Positions 1-11,699 of a stretch of 64,000 bases of DNA are shown here, piece after piece. Source of the DNA: Neelides folsomi (Eukaryota > Arthropoda > Collembola > Neelipleona > Neelidae). The stretch spans positions 310,001 through 374,000 of the forward strand of contig JAQGBZ010000015.1 of NCBI GenBank assembly GCA_034687125.1, written 5' to 3'. A program made the position numbers and the translations under genes. Each line of letters starts with the position of its first letter. The first letter of the stretch is position 1. The notes under the pieces were generated by a model. That model had not been told where the DNA came from. It ran no database searches and saw only the letters and a program-made list of their open reading frames with translations.

Positions 1-3000
1 GTTAATCTGCTGTTCTACAGTTATATTAAACGAGTGTATAAAACAGGATAAAACTATTCTTTGTGTTCCACATAAAGTCTGGATTAAAATTTATAAAAAC
101 ACCGAATGGTAGATATATTATTTCGCTAAGAAAAATGAGGCGTATCAATCCCTAATAGGCATACAAGATACAACAAAAGTAGTATAGGTATACAAATAGT
201 AGTAAAAAATAATATCGTGAAAATCTTATGTGCTTAAGATATGACATTTGTATCATCGTATATTTTCCAGTTTAAATTTAATGTTTTTAATAACGATGTA
301 AAACTACTTAAGGATTTCACACAATGAATTACAAATGTGCTAATTTGGATAATTCTCGTCCGAACTACAAATATTTAACTAAAAAAGCGTTTTTCCATTC
401 ATTCCCTTTCCGGATTCCTCATGGTTAAGTTGAACTACATATGATCCTAATTGTATGATCAAATAAATAATGTTTATTTTTTAGTCAACATATGTGAGCT
501 CTGTGGAGAATTGATTTTGATCTTAAAGGAAGTTTAAATGGGAAATGTGATGTTTCTGATTTATAAAGTAAATTACATCTCGTTCGCGCTTTCTTGCCAT
601 CATAACAAACTCACTGAAAAAATAAGTAAATAACACACGTCGAATTGGAAAACAAATTATTTTTCACATTAAAAAAACATTACATAAAAAGCAAACCAAA
701 AAATTTTAACAAATTTTTGTAATTTCTTTAGTTTATGAAATTAAATCATTTCTTAATTAATTTCTTACATCAAAAACAAGCATTTGGTCCAGAATGACAA
801 TTAATTAATGAACTCAAGCTCAACTTAATCTTTAATGTTTTTACCTCATTCACCTCATTTTGCAAGAATATTTTAATTTCTTTTCGTTCACTTTCCTCAT
901 TAAGGACCTGAGTATCTCATTATTAATTTCTCGTGGATGAGTATTGGTATCAAAGGTTGAGCAAGGGAATCTCGATTTGCCAATTAAAACATAAACTGAG
1001 TTTAGGCAAATTTACTAATTGCAATTAATGGGTTTGGCACGCGGAACGTTCCGCATTGAATAATCCCCACAAACCTCGGCACTCAATATTTACAAAAGAA
1101 TTATTAAAGCGAAATAAGTAATATTTAGGGAATATTGAGAAAACGTCGAAAAATTGAGTAATATTTAAATAAGGGCTTAAGTCTAGTTCAATTAGTAGTT
1201 GTAATTAAACTCAGCTGCGGTTAAGTCTTAAAATTGTATCAAAGGAGGTTAAAGGAAAGGAATTCCCATCAAAGGCGGAGGGAAAAGATAAAGATGAAAA
1301 GAGTTTTAATTGTTGGTTCATTTGGTAAATTCATTTCATGACTCCACTCCTCATGAACTTTCATTAAACCCACAAGCTTCCTCTTTTTTGTTCCCTTTGT
1401 GGCTGAGCTTATCTTGCCCGTTGATTAATTAATAATTAATAAAAGGGGATTTATTGTTCATTTTCTTTTGTTCCATTTTTTGACAATAAAGGCAATAATA
1501 CCAAAAGTATATTTAGCAATATAATGCATCATACAAGTATCACAGTAGTTAAAGTTTAATTTAATACTTTGCACTCATTTTGGGACATAAATGGGTTTAG
1601 TAAAATAGAGATGATGTAACAGTTACTTCACTTTTAAAATTCTCACTTTCTCTCATTGAAGTTCACCAGACGCTCCATTTAAGATTTGGACAAGACCCAC
1701 ACATGGCACTTGTGAGTTGTCTCATAAACTCTCGTTAGTTAATTCTTCCTACCTCAAATTATTCTCATTCTTAGAATACATTCAAATTATAAACATAACA
1801 TATCTTACTCTAAATAAATATAATTTAATTACATATCTAACTATGAATAAAAATTAAGTTAATATTTTTATATAGATCTTATATGGTTAAGATTAAATAG
1901 GTAATATTTATAAGCAAAGTCTGGAACTTTCCGGTTGTTAAATCTTTGTATATCTCAACCGTGAGATTTCCCATTGCATCTACAACATTTATAGAATATG
2001 GTATAACTTGATGTTTAATGTTTATGTTTCCTATTTTGTGGACGAGTTGGAGGAACTACGGCGCGGCAGCGTGTAGTTGAACAATCATTTATCCAAATTA
2101 AAGTATTTTATGTACTTTTATTTCTTTATGGATTTACGATGATTTAACAGTTATAATTATATTTTTCATGTTTTGTTCCCAATATAATAATATTCTCGAT
2201 ATTAACTACAATTGATTATTTACATCATTCAGGTACATTATTTTTTGTTGTGTGAAAATTAATAAATTGAACAATAATTATTTAAAGAATAAAAGTAGAA
2301 GCAACTTTTGACCTCATTTCACTTTATTTCACTAATTTTTGACCTATTTTACGGAATCGTTAACGCAAACTTTTTCTTCGTATTTTTTTCTTTTTATGAG
2401 TTTGTGATGATTTAGGGAAATAACAATAATAATTGTTTTTAAAATTAAAATATTAAAAATATGTCTTATATTAAAATTAAGAGCCTATTTTATATTAAAA
2501 TTATATTTCCACACACATTAGCTTAATTTGAATAAAGATTTCTGGTATGGTTTAAGCTATTGTGTATGCATTTTACATATTTATGTATTTTTTATAATTT
2601 AAGGAGATTTTATTCGAGGATTGGTTAAAAGGATAATGAACATTATTAGTTTATCATGTTGATTAAAAATGAATAAAGGAAATTGACTTCCCATCAACCC
2701 ATTCATCAACTTTCCATTTTCCACACCAGGTTTAAAAGATCCAGCAATCTTCCATTTTTATCGCTCAAGGAAATGATGAACTTGTGATTCTTTTAATCTT
2801 TTTTTATTTTACACCTTTTAAAGGCGGATTTAAACTCGAGAAATTAGAATGATTAAGATAGGAGAAAAATCCTCAGAACCTTCAAAACACGTTTAAATCC
2901 CCATTAAATATAAGTGATAAAGTCTTAAGGATAATTTTTCTTTGCTTTTTTTAATAGAAGGTAATTTGTCGTGTGGATTTTTTATAATAATTTAAATAAT

Positions 3001-3197
3001 GTATAATGTTAAAATAAGGTATAGTTATAAATGACCTTAGAGAGTGAATGCGTAAAATTATTAATATTTTATGAGAAATGTTAAAAAATAAATATTTTTA
3101 ATTGCAAAAATCTTTATTTATTGAAGGGCATTATAATCATAAGAAGACCATATCTGTCTTTTAAATAATTAATGATTAAAAAGTGAGCATATTTCGT
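1..3197. other. AT-rich intergenic DNA, no gene seen
   Basis: No open frame here shows coding character, and no convincing exon with flanking splice signals was found on either strand. The stretch is rich in A/T runs and has no obvious large repeat. It lies downstream of the histidine-rich gene that ends at 3198. Distal regulatory DNA is possible but nothing specific can be pointed to. Confidence 0.5.
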
Positions 3198-3988
3198 TTA
3201 TCCGTAGTAATGGGAGTAAGCGTGAGCTGATGGATGTCTGTAATGGGCATGGGTGTAAGCGGCGTGGCCGTAAGCTTCAGCATGATGTCCATATCCATGA
3301 TGAGCATATCCAGGGTAAGCTATTTAGTTAATCATAATTAAACATAATTAATAAAAATATTTTAATATTGAAAACATAATTTTAAAAATATTCTGTGTAA
3401 AATAATAAAAACAGTATTTAAAAATTTAATAAAATTCAAAAAAATTAGATTTAAAAATGGTTAAAAAATATTTTAAACTCGCTGATATAATACATTTACC
3501 ATGTTGGTGAGCATAGGCTCCATAAGCATGAGCGTGATGTCCAGCATATCCGTGATGGTGTCCGTATCCATAAGCGTGATGAGCTGGAGGATACGCTGAT
3601 GGATGTCCGTAACCGTAATAGTTATGGGGATAGGCGCTTCCATAATGGTGACCATAACCATAATGGCGTCCTTCTGAAGTTGCCAAATCCTTTGTTGCTT
3701 CCTTGGCTTCTTCTCCTGCAACAGTGGCAAGGAAAAGGGCGCCAACACACAAGAAAATCTGCAAAATATCAAAGTAACCTTTTAACTTTTTAAATCCCAT
3801 TTTATTTAAAGGACACCAATCTTAATATTTTAATAAAAATAATTATAAAAAATTTGAATTTATTGATAAAAAAAATATTGTTATTTATGAATAAATAAAG
3901 TTAATTGCAATTAAAATAACCATAAATGTAATTTGATAATTTGTATTTTTCAGATTTACTTAATTGAAAAACTTACCATTGACTTCAT
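3198..3988 (-). CDS. Secreted His/Gly/Tyr-rich small protein
   Basis: Three exons on the minus strand: 3988-3977 (ATG AAG TCA ATG, then GTAAGT), 3768-region acceptor giving 3758-3500, and 3319-3198 ending in TAA. The phases fit exactly and give 130 residues. The protein opens with a clean signal peptide (MKSMIFLCVGALFLATVAG), followed by a short acidic linker. It then becomes a low-complexity tail of GYGHHHG, AYGHAAY and HYYG-type blocks, so the mature product is dominated by His, Gly, Tyr and Ala. Such composition is seen in arthropod cuticle, silk-like, metal-binding and antimicrobial Gly/His peptides; the sequence cannot choose between these. A TATA-like box lies about 90 bases upstream of the ATG. 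The tiny 12-nt coding part of exon 1, carrying the first four residues of the signal peptide, is typical of arthropod cuticle protein genes. Secretion is well supported; the function is not. Confidence 0.8.
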
Positions 3989-4074
3989 GATTGGTTTTGA
4001 CTTTTGAAAATTGAAGATTTATTTGAGGAAAAGAAGTTTGAACTGTGAGTTGATCGACTGAAAGAATTTGCGCC

Positions 4075-4083
4075 CTTTTATAT
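4075..4083 (-). promoter_or_regulatory. TATA-like box of the His-rich gene
   Basis: On the minus strand the sequence reads ATATAAAAG. It is followed 23-31 bases later by initiator-like TCAGTC (A at 4059) or TCAACT (A at 4051). The second spacing fits a classical TATA-to-start distance, and the ATG follows at 3988. The assignment is from sequence pattern only. Confidence 0.5.
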
Positions 4084-5704
4084 GATTTGTTTTTGGAAGG
4101 GCATTTGAATGCGAGGGAAATGGTGGCCGACTTCGGAGGTGTCACTTGAAATGAATGAAAAGTGAAGGTATTTGATTTGAATCTCTCCGTGTCCCACAAC
4201 ACCTTCCAATTACTACATCGGCTATTATATGATTTATTTTTAATCCCCTCCTCATCGCTTCCTCAAAATTCCCATTAAAACTTAATTACAAATTACAACC
4301 ATTTTACACGTTTTACACAAACTTGACCTCCCTCCCATTTTTATTCATTCATTTATCAATCCAAATCTCATAAGCGTATCATAAATAAGAGTACATATTG
4401 ATCTTCATAAACATTTCCTCATTATTCTACAATAATAAAGCATTAATCTCATTAATGTGCTAGCATTAAGTGTAAAACCAATTGAGAAAAAAATTATTAA
4501 AATAAAAACATCAATTTTGGTTCATAGAGTAAAATTTAAATTAGACCATCTGCTATACTTGAAAAATGCTAATAATATAATGTTACAATAATGGGTCTAG
4601 CTCTTAGAACAATTATTGAAGTATTCATTATTATACTTTAATTATAAATTTGATTCGATTTAGAGATAACTCCCTTATTACGAGAGAATTATAGTAAGAA
4701 TAATGGAAGGAAAGATAGCAATGAATGAAAAGAATGAACGGAGAATTCCGTGGAAGTGAAGAGGAAAATCGTGGCTCCGAAAACCTTTCAATCTCCTTCG
4801 ACATAAATGGGTCAATTAAACCAGCAGCAAATCTCATCTTGATTATCCAACTCACAAATTAGCTATTTAATATAAATTAAATGTATTACTTATATAACCA
4901 ATATTACACCTTTGTCCTATGCAAAAATTTTATATGTAAATATTCAATAAATAATTTTAATCTTCTAATAATAATAATCTCTGGTTCACTAAATAAACCA
5001 CTAAACTTTATAAATTTTTGAATAAAATTTCTATTCGATTCTACTTCAATATTATAATTTGAATCATTAGCCCAATAAGAGCAAAGAGCGTGTTCCTAAA
5101 TCCTTTCCAGAATGCATTCTTCCAGTTATTTTGAGCCCAAAGATTGGAAATAAACGTGAAAAAAAACAGGAACGGCTCATGTGAAATCCGCCTTCCCTCA
5201 ATTCTAAAAAGGTAAAATGATTTATATTTTTCTTAATTATATAGAATACTCCCCAATACTTAATATAATTGTATTTATATATAATATATTATATACTCGA
5301 TAAATAGTTACCCTCTAAGAAAGAAAACATACTGAATATATGTGACAAAAATCACAATTGATTTTCCATTCCCGAACCAGCTCTATCAGATTTAACATGA
5401 ATGCTAAATAGGAATAATGAGATTAATTCATGTATTGCATATCCTGTAAAACAATAATAGTTCGTGCCTCCCGAATCTGAATAGTGAACTTAAAATGTTA
5501 AATTACGGAATAACAATTTTATAAAATAATGGGTTTTTAATATAAAAATATAATTATAAACTTGTATAATCGCACCATTATGCATTTTAAGTTCATTATT
5601 CAGAAATGTATTGGATTTATATTGTAGTACATTTATATAAATAATATGTGTTTGGTTTGTATTCATACATCATAAGTAGGACATTTGAATAGTATCTGTA
5701 CAGT

Positions 5705-5959
5705 TTATTCCAACTTCTCTTAAATATAGGAGTAATGAAAATGAGTTAGTAACTTTGGAAATTTCTCAAATAAACAAAAATGGAATTTTTGAAAAATGAA
5801 ATTCAATGAAATTCAAATCTTTCCATCTTTAGAGAACATTGCAGGAATACCGAGAATTGAGTTTCTTACTAAATAATTAAAAGTTTTTGTTTATTTGAGA
5901 AATTTCCAAAGTTACTAACTCATTTTCATTACTCCTATATTTAAGAGAAGTTGGAATAA
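5705..5959. repeat. Perfect 76-bp inverted repeat (foldback/MITE-like)
   Basis: The left arm 5705-5780 and right arm 5884-5959 are exact reverse complements over 76 bases, separated by a 103-base loop. The short word atctgta occurs just outside both arms (5694-5700 and 5959-5965) and could be a target-site duplication, although it is not flush with the left arm. There is no coding capacity, so this looks like a non-autonomous foldback or MITE insertion. Perfect identity of the arms suggests a recent origin or ongoing correction. Confidence 0.85.
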
Positions 5960-7273
5960 TCTGTAGTGTTATTATTTCTATGTTATTTAACAAGAATTTC
6001 TAATTAATTAATTTGAAATAATAATAATAGAGTCCAAATCTAATTATTGTTAGTAAATAACATAGAAATCATGCTATAAATGGCCATTCTTATAGCAACT
6101 AGATTAGCCCCTATCTTTGCTTACATACTAAGGAGATGGTATTGATACCTACATAGAAATGTTATGAATAACATCCACCCACAAAATAAATGAATTTTGT
6201 ACTTATACGTAAATGGATATCTCGAACAAATATTCAATAATAACATTAAAATAGATTTCTTACTCTTCGGGTTCTTCATCGGTTTCATCTTTATTAATAT
6301 TTTCAACCGGAAAAATCCTTCTCCTTATTGAGTCAGAAATACCATTTCAATTTAAGGACAAATAAAATAAGAAATTTTGAAATATATATCAACAATGTTT
6401 TTGTATGTAATTGTATATTTGTAAGACAAGTATTTGCATGAATATCATTGACTTCATTGAAGTCCAAAATTGAAAAAAGGGTTAGCTTTCACTTTTCCAA
6501 TAATAGAACCAAAGTCTTTCATTTTATATGAATATTAGAATTTATTTAGGGATGTATGAACATATTGTACTATGATTTAAGATAAATCTATCTATAATAC
6601 CATACATGTACATCTTTATTATTTCCACTTTATTATTAACATTTATATTTATAAATACGAAATACATAGTATACCATGATGTATTTACATACTTATCATA
6701 GCGTCTGTATATTATTCATAGAAATAATTATAATTGCTTGCAAGTAGAAATAATATATTAATTTTAAAATATTTCTTATATATGAATGTTAACAGATCTA
6801 ATAAAATTAGGTATGCTTAATATTATTTTTATTCTTTATTTATTAAATATAATTAAATCTAAAATAAATAATTCAAACCGAAAGTTAAAATGCCCATTTG
6901 TGATAATCATCCTTACTCCATTCTGAACTAGATTTAAGAAGAATTTGAAGAATTTGAGACGACCTCGGCTATTAATTAATCATATGTTGAGGTTATTTCA
7001 TGTTTTTAATATTCAGTCGTTTTTCAATTTTTCAAATTGGTTTTTTAAATAATAATTGTAATGACGACGAATTTTTTATTTCAAATCAAACAATTGAGAT
7101 TACAATAAGTAGAATGAAAAATATTTAAAAAATTGAATTATTGTTTATTTTGTAGTGTTTTTAACCCTCATATGCCTATTGGATTTTAGTTTAGTAATTA
7201 AGAGTTAGAATTCCCTGCTTCAATTTGATCTCCTCTATTCTCCCACGATGATTTGACCTAAAATTCCTCCAAA

Positions 7274-10200
7274 ATGAATCGAGTTGAAAATTACGCACCG
7301 AGTTCTCCTTTCGTGGTCGACCCCAATGGAGAACTTTACGGCGGAATTTCAAAAGGACCGGGCGGGCTCAGAAATCAACTGTCGATGCAACAAAGGATTA
7401 CTAATAGTTTTAATGGCTTTCCTCAACAACCGCCCAGGTAAAAGAATTTTGACTCTCGTGGATTTGGCACCATGATTTAAAATCATTATTTTTGTAAATT
7501 ATAATACAAATGCATTAGTTTTACAATAATTGACCATTTAGTTAACTCTTATTAAACTTGTTATTAAGGTATTCATTTGTTTAATGTTCCAGATTAGATC
7601 AAAAACCGCGGGGATTGTCAAATGTTCCAAGTCCGATGGTTCTCAATGGTCATAATATGAAATACAGCCAAGGTCTTTCCCACCAGGGTTTCCCAACTCC
7701 TCCCGGAATCCTCCGTAACATTCCCGGAAAAGTGAAACCCCGCCGCCCTCCTTCTGTTCTCTCACAACCCCGGGACAATTACATGCACTCCATGTTTAAC
7801 AAACATTTGCAATCCTCCGAATACCAAAATTATGAACAAAAGACACCTGGAATGCAGCCAATGCTCCGCGACACTCCCGAACATCCTTTCTTTATCCCAG
7901 GCGGAGGCCCCCTTCGAATGCCCCACCATCCCAGCATGATCCAAAACTCCGAAAATTCGGACAACATTGGGATACGCAGCAGGAACTTCCGGGTCGAAGA
8001 GGAAGAATTCGGTTATGGGGATTTGCTTTCACCTGTTGGGCGAGAACGTCCAAGCAAGGCCAAAATCGGAGTTCAAACAAAGAATTCATTTTTGGCGGTG
8101 ATGAAGCCAATTCCACTCAAAACTCAACTTCCTTCTTCTGTTCGGGTTTACGGAAATGACAATTTGTCGAGGAAGTCTTCAGAGGTCAATTCCAGGCCAC
8201 AGTCCAGAAGTTACAAAGATCCCTATCGTCCTTATGGCCAGCCCGCTTTTTCCTACCCTCCTTCTGTTGCTTCAAGATGGTCCAAGAAAAGACCGGAGAG
8301 GAAAATCACAAAGCAGAGAAAGCAACAATGCTATAAAACGATAAGTAGAGAAGAATTTAACCAAAGAAGACGTCCACTTCCAGGAAGATGTAAATTAAAA
8401 TAAATAAACCCATTTTAATAATAAGTTAACTTGTATTGATTACATTACATTGTATTTTAATAAAATTAATCCAAAGTATTTAACATAAAATAAATATTTA
8501 AGTATTTAACTTATTATTTGGTTATAAATTGACTTTAATTTTGAAGGTTCAACCTGTGGGAGTGGAATGTCGAGAAATGAAGAAATGGAAGAAGAACACA
8601 AATGGGAAAGTGCGAGCGTCTCAAACTCCGAACGCTTCCTTTACAATGAACCAAAAAGGGAAAATGTATGGAGTCGTCTTTCTCGAACTTCCAGCTACAG
8701 GAAAGAACCAACAATGATCGGGAGCGGATCAAAATTCCGAAATGTCAATCAAGGAGGAAAAGAAGAAAAAAGGAGCGTCGAGCGGGGAAGATCAAAACAG
8801 CGAACCCGCGGGCCGGTCGAAGTTCCCAGCCGAGTTCTCCGAAATTCCCACAATATGAAATTCGGGTCCGGTCGTTCTCACCCAACTTTTCAACCTCCTG
8901 CTGGATCCCAAAAGAATTTACCGCCAGGCGGAAAACCGAAAACCAAACGACCGCCAACACCTGCAGCAGAACTCAAAGAGGAAGATTTGTATTTAATGTT
9001 TAACCAACAGCTCCAATCGGAGTATCAAAAAGCATTGGACAAATACAACAACTATGAACAATTGAACCAAGGGCTCATTCCTGAAGGAACCGACAAAGGG
9101 AATTTGAATCAATTTAAATCTTCCAATCATACTTATTTCATACCAAAAGCAAACAATTTCCAAATGCCTGCCCATCACCCTACAACTGCAACAACCACAA
9201 CCATGTATCAAAACCCGGAAAATCCCGCAAATCCTGATAATATTGGAATAAGACAAAGACCCAAAGGACTCATTGGGCCAAGTGTCAAATCAATATTTGC
9301 AGAACAGCCTCAGGTAAAAAGCCAAAGCAGTAATTTTATAATTTTCTGTATATTAAAATACTGATTTCTCTTAAAAATACAACAGTTGCATTTTGATTTA
9401 ATTGGTTAATGTTTGTTCAGATTAGATTTAATATAAAATGGATAAATAAATTTTGTAAAGGGGGCCCAATTCGGGTATATTGACATGAGAGATCGACCGA
9501 GCAAGGCCAAAATCGGAGTTCAAACTGGGAAAGTTTCATTAGCTGCGATGAAGTCAATTCCTTTGAGGCCTGGTCGACCTCCGTCCGTTCGTGTCTTCGC
9601 AAATGACAATCAGTCGATGATGTCTTCTGAATTGAATTCCAACTTGAACTCAACTTTGAACTCCTCGATGTTGACTCCGCCGCCGACTGCAAGACGCGGA
9701 GAGGATCAATTCGTCTCTTTGTATTCAACTCTACCTCCGCCGATTACCTTCAAAGGGTCAAAGAAGAAACGGAAGGAAAAGAAAACGAGAAGGAGACACA
9801 GAAGCAAACCTGGGAGTAAGGAAGAAACCCGCCAGAGTAAAACCCGCCCAGCTTCAGGAATAAGTGGGAAAAAAATTTAAAAGTAGCATTATCTAGCGGA
9901 TCTAGCCATTTTAATTTAAAAAACAACATTAAAATTTCTTTTACAGCTTATGACATTCCAATCGTCCCACCGCCACCGATGTCGGCCGTTTCTATTGAAT
10001 ATACAGATTCTCTCATTGCCAAATTGAGAAGAAACATTTTGAGTGTTTTTGATGAGTCGAAAACGATATTGATGAAATCTTCATCTTCTTCCATTTTGAG
10101 TCACGTGATCAAACCCCCGCCAGAAGACAATGCCGAATTCGTCCTTCCGCCAATTGCAGCTCCACCACCAAGGGAAATCTTCTCCCTTCCCCCATCTTTA

Positions 10201-11699
10201 AACGAAAACCGAAGCGGACTGAAAGAACAATTTCCTTACCAACTTGCAGTTCATGAAATGAAGAAGGCGGAGGCTTCAAAAGAAATTGAAAAGAATTCCC
10301 AAAGCAGCGCTTCGAAAAAATCCAAAGATGGCTGGAAATTCGGATATTTCCTCAAGGACAAGAAAAGGGAAGGGGAAGAAGCTCATAAAGAAATGAAGGA
10401 ATTTATTAAAAATGAAGTAAAAGAAAGATGCAAAATTCCAATGACTGGGAAAGGAGAAGAAGCCTTAACAGAGGAAACTAAAGAAAGCGAAATCAACGTT
10501 GGGCCACAAGGCGAAGGAGCAAAAAGCCGCGTTTCAACTTGGGGGAGTCGCGCAAGTCGCGTATTAAAAAATGAGACTGAAATGAGATCAGAAGCAGGGA
10601 GCATTTCTACTTCAGATAAAGTTCCATTTGATGAATCAATGAGAGAAAATGTTAAGAAACAACTAGCAGGGATTTTTAATAAAGTAACAATTAACTTACA
10701 CTTGCTTACATTTAGAGTAAAACTATTTAAATTAAATTAAACTATTAAACTAACTGTAAGTAAATTAAACTATTTAAATTATACAATAATTATAAATTGA
10801 ATTTTTAATTTATAAATTAATTATTAATTGTAATTTATTCAAAGGATCAACTAAAAGAAGTTTTGTATCCAGTGAAGCTGTTAACATCCGGGAGTTTATC
10901 AGTCGCTTCAGATATCCGAATTCCAAGTCCAGTCGAAACCCCACCGCCAAGCCCTCTTTCTGCAGATTCATCCAAAGCTTCATTGGAAGGTCAAGTGTCA
11001 GATTCGATTCTTCATCTCCCGGGGTTTCCCGGCTGTGACTGCCCTTTATGCCACAGGGACCAAATGGGCTCAAAGGATTCCTTCATCGACAAGGTCCCCT
11101 ACGTCCAGCCAAATTACATTGAGATTAATAGGAAACGGCTAAAGTCTATGAAAAAGGCAATATCTAACAAAACATCAGTCGTTGTCATCGACCCAAAGGG
11201 AAACAAAGGAACCCCGATGAAGAAGCTTTTGGGAACCCCGGGCTTCGGTCTCGTCCCTCAATATATCCAAAAGCGGAAGCGGGAATTTTTAAAGGCTAAA
11301 GAAGGCGAAACGAAATATGAATTAAGGAAATATATGAACAATCTGTTGAGGGAGATTAGCGGCGATGGAGGAAATTCAAATTACTTGGACCAGAGAAATA
11401 ATAACAATCCGCCAAAAGATCAGAATAACAATAATCAAGATTTGGAATATTTCGACCCTTACGAGATTGAGAAAAGGGGTCGGGATGAATTTGATGCTCA
11501 TTTGAATGAAGTCATGTTGAGAATGAGGAAGTTGAACTCCAAGGAACCAAATCGTCCGATTTTTCTCTCCACGAAGGAATTTTCCCGAATGATGCGTGAC
11601 ACTTCCTATTTGGAGCATTCTGGATCGGAAGTGGAGAGCAAAACGAGTGGATTTACAGAATCTGAAGCTGAACATCGCTTTAGAAAAAGAAATCCTTAA
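7274..11699 (+). CDS. Enkurin-like protein with internally duplicated module
   Basis: Six exons fit in phase: 7274-7437, 7593-8389, 8547-9313, 9461-9815, 9947-10683, 10845-11699 (1,224 residues, stop TAA). The fourth donor has alternatives in the same phase (A|GTAAGG preferred). Near the C-terminus, residues about 1073-1088 read GFGLVPQYIQKRKREF, which resembles the enkurin signature of a Gly followed by VPxYIxKRxxE. A preceding PYVQPNYIEINRKR segment and a CxCxxCH cluster lie at about 1004-1038. The middle contains two copies of one module: HNMK at residues 75-78 and again at 422-425, each followed by PP-rich text, FNxxLQSEYQ, an NYEQ box, NPDNIGIR-type text, and then PSKAKIGVQT at about 208-217 and 589-598. 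Enkurins are calmodulin/TRPC-binding proteins of sperm flagella and motile cilia. Human enkurin is about 256 residues, so this protein is far longer. Enkurin membership is inference from motifs; the duplication is seen directly. Confidence 0.65.

Larger units (their letters stand above)
3989..7273. other. Intergenic region with inverted-repeat element
   Basis: Apart from the TATA-like promoter at 4.08 kb and the inverted repeat at 5705-5959 described separately, no exon is visible. It is AT-rich with scattered short open frames of non-coding character. The right end serves as upstream DNA of the enkurin-like gene starting at 7274. Confidence 0.5.

Noticed and set aside
3473-3793. Overlapping frames on both strands across the His-rich exon
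   Set aside because: Shadows of the repetitive GYGHH-coding exon; no start context or splice logic.
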